A program made the translations under genes and the position numbers. Below are positions 25,901-37,900 of a DNA stretch of 64,000 bases, piece by piece. Location: positions 7,358,614 to 7,422,613 of the forward strand of contig CM063254.1 of assembly GCA_032158295.1 (NCBI GenBank), written 5' to 3'. The DNA is from Pycnopodia helianthoides (taxonomy: Eukaryota; Echinodermata; Asteroidea; Forcipulatida; Asteriidae). Below the pieces are notes generated by a model, which saw only the letters and a program-made list of their open reading frames with translations, was not told the origin of the DNA and searched no databases. Position 1 is the stretch's first letter. The number at the start of each line of letters is the position of its first letter.

Positions 25901-28900
25901 TGTCTAGAGTATCAATTTTGATACCGGCTCATTTACACTCCTTGAAGAGCAGTGACCTTTAAAGTGAATCCTACGCTCTCTGATCATATCTGAGATTTTT
26001 GGTGGGTCCCTGTATCGCTTGTTTATATGCTGGTTCCTGTGTATGTTGTATGCTACTCTAAGCAACCGGGTGAAGCAGCCATCCAGTTGTTCCTCAAGTT
26101 TGGGCGTTTCTGAAGATTACCAATTCTGTGCATTGTCTTAAAATGAAACCAACAGGATAAATCGGCTGATTTCTCTGTGACTAGCAGCGTCGGAATGAAG
26201 AATAACATCTTTGCTACCTTAGTATTGGAAATGTATGAGGTACTGATGGAATACAACTTCACTAACACAGACTACAGGTAAGAATGATTGCATACCTGGG
26301 CTCGAGTTCAGACCAGTTCTTTGATAATCGTTGAGCTATTCTGGTAAAACTAGGTGTAAAAATCATTTACCCTTCTACTCTTGTTATCATTTTCCAGCTG
26401 ACTCAAACATTTTGCAACTTGTGGGGCAACTTGTGCCACAGAACTAGCTTGTACTGTGCGTGTGTACTGTGTAGGTGCATTAACCATGTGATATATTGTA
26501 GGCTGGCATAGTGCATCAATCAAAACCATACTTGGGTAATATTAAACGGTCAGACAGTGGGAGGGTTAACAAAATTAAAAAGCAAATATTTATCTAAGGA
26601 TGAGTTGGCCAATTTATCAGTCTTATCAAAATATGGTGCAACAGGGCAAGTCACTCTGGCAATGTTGACAACTCATCTTAAGTATAGTACAGTACTTTGT
26701 GAAATCGGGTTCAGGCTAAACTGTTATTTATATTATTCCTTATTATGCATAATGACTCATTTCTGGTTAAAAACACCTAATTATTATCCTTTTTACATTC
26801 ATTACTAAAAAACCTCATTTTTTAAGGACACCACAAAATATTGAATTCATCCCAGGAATATATTGATTTTATAAATCTTTGCCGCTTTCATTATAATAGT
26901 GCAACAAGTGCAGAGCAGTTGTTGCAACTGTTCAGCAATTACCACAAACTGTCTGAGATTCCCCGTGATAAAAGCAGCCAGAAGAACAAAGCTGGTCAGA
27001 AGGCAGCAGGCAGCCTGCTATCCAACAGATTTGTCTCCAAGACCTTGCAGTTACTTTTCAGGTTTGCACTCTTCCATTCTGTTTCTCTTGGACTGTATTT
27101 TATCATTTCCTTTTTTTAGGCTGGTCCGTTGGTTTGTTCATTTGTTTACCTATTAGCTGATTTCTTTTTTTGTTTTATTGATTTGCAAATCTATTTACTG
27201 TATTTTGTATAGTTCTAGTTTTGTGTCTTGAGTGGATTTTGATTTTTTTTCTTATTTTTTAAAGTATGCAATGTTTATGAACTTGAGTGCCTCGGCCAGG
27301 ATTCAAACCAACTTTTTGATGATTCTGCCATCAAAACCTAAACTCAGCCACTGGATAGCTTGGCCCTTAAATACAACAAAGGCTTTAGGGGGAAAATACC
27401 GGTCATAGTCAAATTTCCCACAAGTTTTGTAGTCTGAATGACAGATTATTCTTAGATTCACACAAGCTGTGCTAAGACCTTATTAATTATTCCATCTCAT
27501 CGGTTCAACAAGGCCTCAAAATGAGAAAGCAATTTTTGCTGTCACAATCCAACAAGGTCGCATAATGTGCTAAGACCTTTTTGCAGTCCCAGTTCAACAA
27601 GGTTGCATTAAAGTAACAACGTTGTTGCAGTCACAGTTGTTTTTTGTTTTTTTAGAGAGGTAGGACCTGGGGTCGATTTCACAAAGCACTAAGATTCATC
27701 TTAAGATGAGTTATCAGTATTACCATGGTGATTTGTATTGTGACATCACTCTTTGCTAAGCAACTGCGATGGATTTGCAGTTACGATCAGTCTGAACTCT
27801 TTGTGAAATCGAGCCCTGGTTGCACAGAGCCAATTGTGCATTTTCAAAGGTACAAGATGGTCTTATAGCTATTTAACTGATCATTTAACTGATCTTTTTG
27901 CTTGTCAATTAAATGATCATTTAACTGAATTTTTAACCGAACTTGTTGAACTGATGCGGTAGTTCCAAATTTTCTTTATGCAGTGATGACACTCCAGATC
28001 GACAGGAATGTCTAATCATGTTGCGTGAAATTCGGATTTTGTACGATTCATCGTGACCGTAGCATTGCAAAAGATACAGCAGCTGAACGACAAGGGGCAA
28101 TGTGACGGTCCAGGTGGCAACAATATGGAAAAACTCTATCAGTTCTGCCGCTCAGTATCCAGGTCAGTCTTGAGTAACTTGGTATCCAGGTCAGTCTTGA
28201 GTAACTCGTATCCAGGTCAGTCTTGAGTAAGTCAGTATCCAGGTCAGTCTCGAGTAAGTCAGTATCCAGGTCAGTCTTGAGTAACTCGGTATCCAGGTCA
28301 GTCTTGAGTAAGTCAGTATCCAGGTCAGTCTTGAGTAACTCGGTATCCAGGTCAGTCTTGAGTATGTCAGTATCCAGGTCTGTCTTGAGTAACTCGGTAT
28401 CCAGGTCAGTCTTGAGTAAGTCAGTATCCAGGTCAGTTTTGCGTTACTCAGTACTCTGGTCAGTCATGAGTAACTCATTACCAAGGTCAGTCTTTAGTAG
28501 CCCGGTATCCAGGTCAGTCTTGCGTTACTCAGTACTCGGGTCAGTCATGATTAACTCATTATCCATGTCAGTCATGAGTAACTCATTACCAAGGTCAGTC
28601 TTTAGTAGCCCGGTATCCAGGTCATTTTTGCGTTACTCAGTACTCGGGTCAGTCATGATTAACTCATTATCCATGTCAGTCATGAGTAACTCATTACCAA
28701 GGTCAGTCTTTAGTAGCCCGGTATCCAGGTCAGTCTTGAGTAAGTCAGTATCTAGGTCAGTCTTGAATAACTCATTTCTCTGGTCAGTCTCAAGCAACTC
28801 GTTATTAATGTCAGTCTTTAGTAACCCGGTATCCATGTCAGTCTTTAGCAACTCTTGCTTTATCGTTCATTTTTTATCGTATGTTTTAACCCACCAGAGT

Positions 28901-31900
28901 TTTTCTTCATAAGTTTACGGCAGATACCGCCTCATCAGCAGACACTGGAAGAAATGAGAGAGTAAGTTAGCATCATTTAAGAGGCAGCTTGTTTCTTTTT
29001 TATATTCACTAAAAACAACCAAGGTTGCTCCTGCAAGCGGACCAGTGTCACATCTGACACCAAAATGACAATATTACGCCTTGTAAAAAAACCTTTATGT
29101 TCTCATGAATAAAGCGAAAGATCAAAGTTCCATTTTAATTTAATAGTTCATCGGAAAAAAGTGGTTACCTAGTGCCTTAACAGTTACTTGCTAATCTTCT
29201 CCATTTTGGGTAAATATATCTCACTCAGAGATAGTGGAGATAATTACAAAAAGTCCTCCCCCCCCCCCAATCCACAAATTCTACTTCAGCAGTAAATAAG
29301 AGTTAGCAGGAAAAGTTCAGAGTCAACTTATCTCACTCAGAGAAAATGAAGGTAGTGTAAGCCAAGATTCTGGCTTCATTGTTCCACATGGGTCCCCAAA
29401 TAGAAATTAGTGAGCCAACCTTCCCCCATAAATCTCATCAATACCCCCAGGGCACAGTCCTGCCCTTGTGTCATCCTCTGACTACTCAGACCACACACTC
29501 CATTCCCAAGGTTTCTTCCCTTGCCCCCCCCCCGACCCCCACCCCCACCCCAATAATCAGTGACCAAATGACCACCATGTCTGTTCCCACTAGCTGTACG
29601 ATAAAATTGTCCTTAGTTGCAATACTAGATTATTCTCTCCTGTTCTGTACTTAAAGACAGACCCTGTTACATTATTTGTGCAATGTGGCCATATCCAGTT
29701 TTCTTAAAAACTTCTCCTTTTTCTGTTTGGAACATCAGCCCACCTGTAACGCCAACTAAAAGAAAGTTATACTTCATCTTCTTTGTGTCTAGGCTCCATA
29801 TGTACATTATTATCAGCCAGTAGCATCCATTTTACGTGTTGCAATAGTACAAGAACTCTCACAATCCACTGGACAAGTTTGTTAAAGAAAATGTATTCTA
29901 CACAAAGAAAATAGATAACACATGTCATAATACCGAAATTCATTACCTCTAAATCGTTACCCGTTTATTGATTGAATTTCTTATAGAAAAAGGCTGTGTC
30001 CTCATTATGTCTGGAAGGCCTGTCTACATCGGTCAACGTGATCTGTAGCCGGTTCCCTGAGCGTATAGCTGGTTACCTGAAGTTAATCGACCCTGATTTA
30101 GAATTGGAGGATGATCACTCATACACTCTAGAAGAGGAAGAGAGAGTTCATCTACACATCAAGAAATTCCAGGTACTATAGATCAGTGTAAAAGTCTTGC
30201 GAATCCGCACTTCCAGGACCAAGTTGGTCCAGACCATCTTGGGTTTTTCCATGGTATTTGGCTAGGTTTCAATAGGGAACCTGGAGTTTTTGAGATTTTT
30301 CAACCATTTTGGGGGGTGGAGTAAACATAATTTGTTAACAAATGGCCTGTTGACACTAATCTGGAGCTCATTATACAGTTACCCATCCCAGGCTTCTTTA
30401 TTGAGGCGTGTCACATGGCTGAGCAGTTAGGAGCATTGTCTGGCCATGACACTACATGACCAACCCAGTGGCTCAGTTGGGATTAGTCTTTTGAGTCCTA
30501 CAAACTCTGGTGGTGATAAGAGTGGGTTTAATCCTGGTTAGTTTTCCTTGAGCAAAGTCACCAAAGGTGCTTGTCTTTATTTTTATTTTTTCTTAGGACT
30601 CGGGAAACACTGTGGCTAGTCATGGCCGAGTGGTTAAGTGCACCGGACCCAAGTTCTCTGTTGTTTCTGATTAGCATGTGTGGGTTTGAGACCCGGTCAG
30701 GGGCACTTTTGTCCTAGAGCAAGATACTTTATCATAATTGCTTTGCCCTTTGGATGGGACATTAAGCAGTAGATCCCACGTACTAGAATTGGTAGTGCAT
30801 GTAAAAGAACCAGAGTAGGGGTTAACCCCGGTGTTTCTGGATTACATTAGTCCTTAGTTTCAGGTGTCCTCAGGCTTGCGAGCTAAAGTGATTAAGTACA
30901 CTTAATGAAGCATCCCTGGTTTAATTACCAAAAATACATAATCATTAAAATAATTATGCCCTCAGGTGTGTTAAAGTGTTACATAAGAATTGAGTGTTAT
31001 TGTTTTTATTATTGAGTACTGAAGGTATGTGGAGCTCCTTCGAATGCTCCACACTTTCGGTGAACGGTAGAATTGGTTGTAATGACCACGAATGTAGATA
31101 GTTGACTGTACTTCTTGGTTTTATTTCAGCGTCTTGTCATGGATATGCTAACCTCAAAAGATAGCTCATCAACGAAGGATGCTGTACATCTGTGCCACAT
31201 CATTACTCTGCTGGCAAAACAACTGAATCCACAAGGAGCTATGGTAAATCTCAAATATCCTATTCTTTCACTTCCTTTCATGCTTTACTTAAAGGAACAT
31301 TACAGAATTGGTAAGAAAAAAACTTGTAAAATTGATCACAGATTTACATAAAACTACACGGTCTAATGATGATGATAGTAGAAAACATCCCTTGAAATAT
31401 TTCTGTCTGAAATGCCATATTTGATGAGAAATGAATAAACTAATTTTCCGATTTGAGTTTATCGCTCAGTGAGCATTTTATTCATTGTTGAATCTATATG
31501 ATTTCATGCAAATGTGTAATCGGTTTTTCACTATTTCCTCGTGACCCAGATGGCCGATCGATCTCAAACTTCTACAGGTCTGTCAGTTTATGTATATGGT
31601 GGATTACATAAAGTGCTTACACTGCCAGCAACTGTTTTGTTAGCAACAACCAATTCTGTAATGTTCCTTTAAAAGTACACGAACAAGATTTGTCGAACAC
31701 CAGTATCTGCACTTTATGTGAGCCAACATATGCATGAAACAAACCCATGAAAGTTAAAGCTTTAAATCGGTCATCCGAGTCACAAGAAGATAATGAAAAA
31801 CATCCTTATGTGCTCTCATACATCAGATTTTGGACTCGCAAGGTTAAAATTATTTCACCCATTTCTCAAAAACTACAGCATCTCAAGTAAAAATATTTCA

Positions 31901-34900
31901 ATGGAAGTTTTCCACCATGACCATCTTTGTACCATGCAAATTATATAAGTATGCACAAATCTGTCAACAGTTATATTTTCAATCTTACCAATGTTGTGAA
32001 TATTTGAGTTGTTGTTTTTAAGTTGCATATTTGTGTTTGGTTTAAAATTCATTACAATTTTAGTATTAAAAATTGACAAATTTGGGGGTAAAAGTACAGA
32101 CACGAACATAGATAAAGATTTTAATTTAAAGACTAAATTGATAATGGAGCGGAAAAATCAACCGTAAAGTGATATTTAAAAGGACTTTTAGTATGACTTC
32201 CTCTTCATTATTTGTAGAAGAGAGATCAGAAAATATATCAACCCAGGCTTTACTGGGTGTGTCGTGGCCGAGCGGATAGGAACACTGGACTCAAGCTCTG
32301 GTGTTTCTGATCAGCAGAGAGTGGGTTCAAGTCCCGATCAAGACACTTAACCATTATTGCTGCGTCCTTCGGATGGGATGTAAAGTCGTAGGTCCCGTGT
32401 GTTGTGTAGTGCATGTAAAAGAATCCAGTGCACTTATCGTAAAGAGAAGGGGCTCGCCTCGGTGTTCCTGGTTTGATTGGCTTCATATTTCGCCACAGCA
32501 CCTTGTAAACCATCACATGGTGCTATATAACAGGTCTCATACTTCAAAACGTAGCTCCACATACCTTCCAGGATAAATACTGTAGTGCTTAGAAACATAG
32601 TATTAAGGGTGGTATAAATGTAAAGTATTATTATTAATATTATTATTATTACTATGTTAATTTTTATGATGTGTTTGGTCAGTTTGTACAGTTGCAAGCC
32701 TGGTTGTCCAGAGTCTGTGCTGAACAAGTCATCGGTGAGTTTGTTTGTATCTTAACCCTTTCGAGAGCCCTGTTTCCTTCTGTAGGATTCAAAAGTAGTG
32801 TGTTTTTTCTTTGTTTTTTTCTGGTTGCATTGCCCAGAGCGAGTTAAAAATTTTTGATATCCTAGATGGGCCATTCTACATATCTTGGGGGGGGGGGTCA
32901 TGTTCCCAGGGTTGCGGTTTGTTTTTTTAATTGAAATTTTCCCAGTCAGTTTCCCTTGTGGTTTATTACTCGAAATTTTTGAAATAAAGATGTATCCCCT
33001 TAAGGTGATTCCTCTCATTGCTGCTTCCCAGGTTGTATCGTATGTTTCTTTTCTTCTCTGACAATATTGTTTCTGCAGAAGATACCGGTCTTACAAAGGT
33101 GTTACTGGGCTTTCTGTAGCAAAGTAACAATGTCTTTACACTGACCCAGCATTATTTGATTTGTTTCTGCAGAAGATACCAGTCTTGCGAAGGTGTTACT
33201 GGGCTTGCTGTTCACATTGACGCAGCAGTTTCAGAGTACAGCTACTCTGATATGTGCTGTGGCGCAGGACATACACAGTCAAATCGGAGACGTCGATGTA
33301 ATATTTTGCTGTCCAGGGGTCGATTTCACAAAGCACTAAGATTCATCTTAAGATGAGTTATCAGTATTACCATAGTGATTTGTATTGTGATATCACTCTT
33401 TGCTAAGCAACTGCGATGGATTTGCAGTTATGATCAGTCTGAACTCTTTGTGAAATCGAGCCCAGGTTTAAGTTTACAATAAAAAATACCAAAATAGACA
33501 TGGAGAGCAGTGGCTCATCCAGGATTCATCTTTTTGATGGGAAGAAAATTCTGCCATGACATGCTTTGAGAGTGAGATGGGGGTGGGGGTGGTTATGTTA
33601 TGTTGGCAATTGGGGGTTAAAGAGGAGGTCAAATTCTGTTTTGTAATGTACTCGTTTTTCAATGGATAGATTCCTCATGAAAGTCGGGAAAAAATTACAA
33701 GTCGTTTTAACCATACGTTAAAACGGTGTAAATTTTTTATTTTATCCTAAACTCTTCCATAGCAAAATTTGAAACGTGACTTCATCGAACATAAAAAACA
33801 AATGGGTCTGTAAAATCCAAAGAGGAATTTGTTGTGCCGGTCAAAAGGTCAAATCCAATGCTGTTTTGGTTGAATATTATCAAAATTTAGGAATGAACTA
33901 AAAGAAGATCTGTACGAAAACCGACAGACCATATTATTTGAAATGTGACGTCATCGAATGTTTTTGGACTTTAACAAAAATTGCTCATGTGAAGCATGAA
34001 GGGTAGGGTATCCATAGTGCCGTTTTACACCGTTTTAACTTGAGGTTAGCTACACCTATTTTTTCCCCCCATTTTCATGAGGATCACAAAACTGAGTTTT
34101 GACTTCGGAGCCCTCTTTAAGTTTTACCCTATCCTTCTGCCCTTTTTGGTCTCTTCTTCTCAAACAACACTTTTGATGCTTCTTTAGGCTACAAAGTTCC
34201 TTCTGTTTCTCTGTTTTCTCTCTCCTCAGTAGTTCAATAAAATGGCAGAACCTTCTCCTTTTTTTCTTTCATTTTTCCATTCACTTGATAGTCAATGTTG
34301 AGGTGAACAAAGAAGAATTGACAAAAATTGAATTTAAACTCAGCGACCTCCAGATTAACCTGCCCGGCACTCTACCAACTGAGCCATCTAGTTCTGATGT
34401 TACCAGTCTCCCTATTCTAAAGTTTACCCAGTCAGTTTCCCTTGTGGCTTATTACTTGATATTTTGAATAAAGATACATCCCCTTGAGTTGATTCCTCTC
34501 ACTGCCGCTTCCCAGGTTGTATCGTAAACTGGGTGTGATCCCTGGCTATAACAGCAGCAAAAGGCTACATGGCTTCTGACTGGCATCCCCAATCAAAGAT
34601 ATTGACAAAATAGGGAGACCGCCAAAAATAAGGGCTAGAGTTCAGTTGGTACAGAGCGTCGGCAAGTTAATCCAGAGCTCGCAGGTTCAAATCTTATTCA
34701 AGTTATTTTTTTCTTTGTTCAACCCCAAAATGGAATGAAAATTTACCCAGTCAGTTTCCCTTGCTGTTTATTACTTGTCATTTGATGATCATGAGTTTAT
34801 TTTGTGTAACCATTTTTATTACCTGTACCTTATTAGGATGTTGAAGTGCAACCTAGCACAAACTATTCCATCATCAACACAGTGACAGCTAAACCAACAG

Positions 34901-37900
34901 TTCTGGTAAGGCACTTTAGTTTTTCACTTCATTAATAATAATAATAGTAGTGGCTGCTTAATCAGGGCCCAAATCCGTCACTCAGTAATGCTCATGGCAC
35001 TCCGACACTGTTACCCCTGGTCACTGGGCCCTTTATTTCATTCCTTAAACCGTCTCAGCTCCCTTGGGAGTATACAGCCTGTGCTGCCAAATATGTAGCG
35101 CACCAAGCTAAATCAATCACAAGAACCGTAGCTGCCCGATCACAGGTACCCATTTACACCTGGGTTAAGAGAAGCAGTTATAGTTTTGTGTCTTGCTCAA
35201 AGACACAAGTGTCATGACTGTGAGATCAAAGGTTCAGATTCCTAGCAACCAGGGGTCAATGGGAGACTTTTGAGCGTTAGATGGCAGCAGACATACCAGG
35301 TAAAATGTCATTGTTTACATAGTTCTAAGCATGCGCACATTGCCGAGAATAATGGATTTACCTGGTAAGTCTGCTGCCACCTAGCATCCCAAAAGTCCCC
35401 CATTTCATGAAGCTGTTAAGTGCAAACAAACTCCTCAGCACAGAAAAATACTACTCGCAAGAAAACAGGTTTCCAGCTCAAATACCATTTAATGTGTATA
35501 GACCATTACGCACAGATTTGGTAAACATCGGAGGCCTAATATGCATATTGATCAAGTGCCCGTGTTACACGGCACACTGGTACAACAAAATGGAATCGCA
35601 TAAAATAAGCTCTGTTCTCAAACTGGTAGAAACCTGAATTCATTGAGTGAATCAGCCATGAAGTAGGGTCCCATTCCTGCCACCACTAACCTGTGGAATT
35701 GTATTTTAAAGTTTGATTGCTTTTGTTACGAAAAAATATTGCAGAAATATTGTGTTTACGCGAGACTGTCTTACAAGGTTGAGTCGATGAACGTGCAGTT
35801 TGTGATAATAGGGCAATGACATACAGCCATTGGCTTCTGCCTGTTACATTTTGCGTAAAATTTTTGGTAGAATTGGTAGCCAATCAAATATTTAGGTCGC
35901 TCACGTTCGGAAATTTCCCCCATAAAAGGGTCTATTGTTTGTGACTGGTTTCCTGGTGACACAGCCAATGAAATTGCTCTAAATGGTGAGTTTCAAGTTA
36001 AACCCCAAGTTTCACTCAACTATGACCATACAGTAAGCTGTGTTAAGTCACGCACGCAAGTATTCAAGACAAGTATTCAAAATGTCTCGCAATTATTCAA
36101 AATGTTTAGACCTTATGAAGAGTGCGATGAAAAGTCTTATGAAAAGTCTATAAAGATGTATTGTAATTGATTGGTTAAATAATCAAGTATTTTAATTGAT
36201 GTTTATCAGTATACTCATGTCTTAGACGTTTAAAGCACACATTAAATAATCAAGTATTTTATTGATATATTGATTGATTAACCAGATTTGATTGATTGAT
36301 TAGTCAATTGATCAGTGAGTTCTTGCTACACAACCCTAACTTTCTTCGACTCCTTATGTTTGTTTCATTGTAGTTGCTGGTAATGAGCCAGATTGACAAA
36401 TTCCTGGAAGAGACTGAGTGGGTCTTGAATAGAATGAAAGCAGACATTGGCAATGAATCAGAAGAAGGTACATTCAACTTAAAAGCGAAACAGTCCCAAA
36501 TCCTCCAAAATCCAATTCAGGGTGTTGTCTAATTTTGGAGGATTGCCGACTGTAAGCCCAAACACAATTGCTGGGACAGGCACTTCAATATTATCTAAGT
36601 CTAAACAATAAGCCTTTTAAGTGGTGTTTGAAGCTTTGCATGGTGTGGAAAATAAGAAGTAACTTTTAATAAATAGTAAACTTGCGAGTACAACCATTAG
36701 ATCTCTTTGTGGGAGTGTTGGCGCTGAAAAGAGCCAGTGTGGTCTCGACGTTTCGAACAGTATACTCTGCTCGTCTTTTCTCCTGAAGACGAGCAGAGTA
36801 TACTGTTTGAAACGTCTCAACTACACCGGCTCCTTTCAGAGCCAACACTCCCACAAAAGAGATCTAATAAAATGGTTGTACCCGCAAGTTTACTATTTAT
36901 TTATAGTTACTTCTTTTTACACCTGTAAACAAACAGAGATCAGTGGTGGTACTTTCTGCCTCTTTGCACCCTGGTTTTCATCCAACTACTGTGGGTTGGC
37001 TTCAGTACTTTAAAACCTGATTATGAGGCTTTTTCTGCAGACAAACTTTTCTCCACAGTTTCCTTCAGGTCAATGTGGTTGGTGCTATGGGTACTTTTAA
37101 AGACAAGGCTGTAATGATTGGGTGTTAATGTGTGAAATAGAATAAGCTGTTGCAAACTGCTTACCAACCAAAAGGCCTATGGTATAAATGCAAAAAAAAG
37201 TTGGTGACCTGACGTTTCGACCCTAGCAGAGTCTTTCTCGAAGGCTAAATGACAACACAACAAATATAAACAGGTACATCCTTTTTATTTTTACTTTTAT
37301 TTTATTTTAGAGGCAGAAGGAAGTGGGTTAACACAGCGTGAAGATGGTGAGAAAGTCATATGCGTCCGATTGGGCAAGCTAGTCAATGCATTTCATGAGT
37401 TGGTGCAATCAGCTATTCCAGTGGGTCAGTGTATAGATGCATTCCTCAAAGCGATCACCAGACTATTTACAACTGTCACTCTACTCTGTAAATACGTAAG
37501 TTGTGGATGTTGAAGTTTATAATGAATTGGATGGGATTTCACATCACACACACACACACACACACACATTCTATTTTTTGCATCCCTGTGGAGACATCTT
37601 TTGTTCTTTTCTTTGTCCCAGTAGTTAAGAACCTCCCATAGACTTTGTACACAAAGTTCCTTGTGGAGCAACCCAGTCTGTAGAATTTCCCTATGGAGAC
37701 GCTTTGTTACCCCTTTTCTGTTTTGTTCTCGGTCTCCATAAGGTAGTGAATATGAAATCACACACACAATCAAATCTTTTAAGCAACGTCCTCATTGGCT
37801 TTGTACACGAAAGCGAAGCGAGGACATTCTCGCTCTGTCAAAACACCCGGATCCCTTTTGTTAAAGTCCTCAGTTTCAAAGAGTAGACATGCTCACACAC

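Noticed and set aside
26854..26899. Upstream acceptor for FANCI exon 19 giving [14 protein letters not shown]
   Set aside because: Phase 0 does not fit the phase-2 donor of exon 18, and the human protein has no matching residues.
28034..28036. Programmed ribosomal frameshift in FANCI
   Set aside because: No slippery heptamer and no family precedent; a missing G is simpler.
28223..28912. 229-residue open frame of Ser/Val/Arg repeats
   Set aside because: It is the 27-bp minisatellite read in its open frame. It starts at a TTG within a repeat unit and has no independent start or conservation.
29379..29654. Pro/Thr-rich frame near the C-runs
   Set aside because: Composition driven by the CCCCCACCCC low-complexity stretch; it lies in a FANCI intron with no splice signals fitting.
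32751..32790. piggyBac end at TTAACCCTTTCGAG
   Set aside because: No matching inverted end flanked by TTAA was found nearby.
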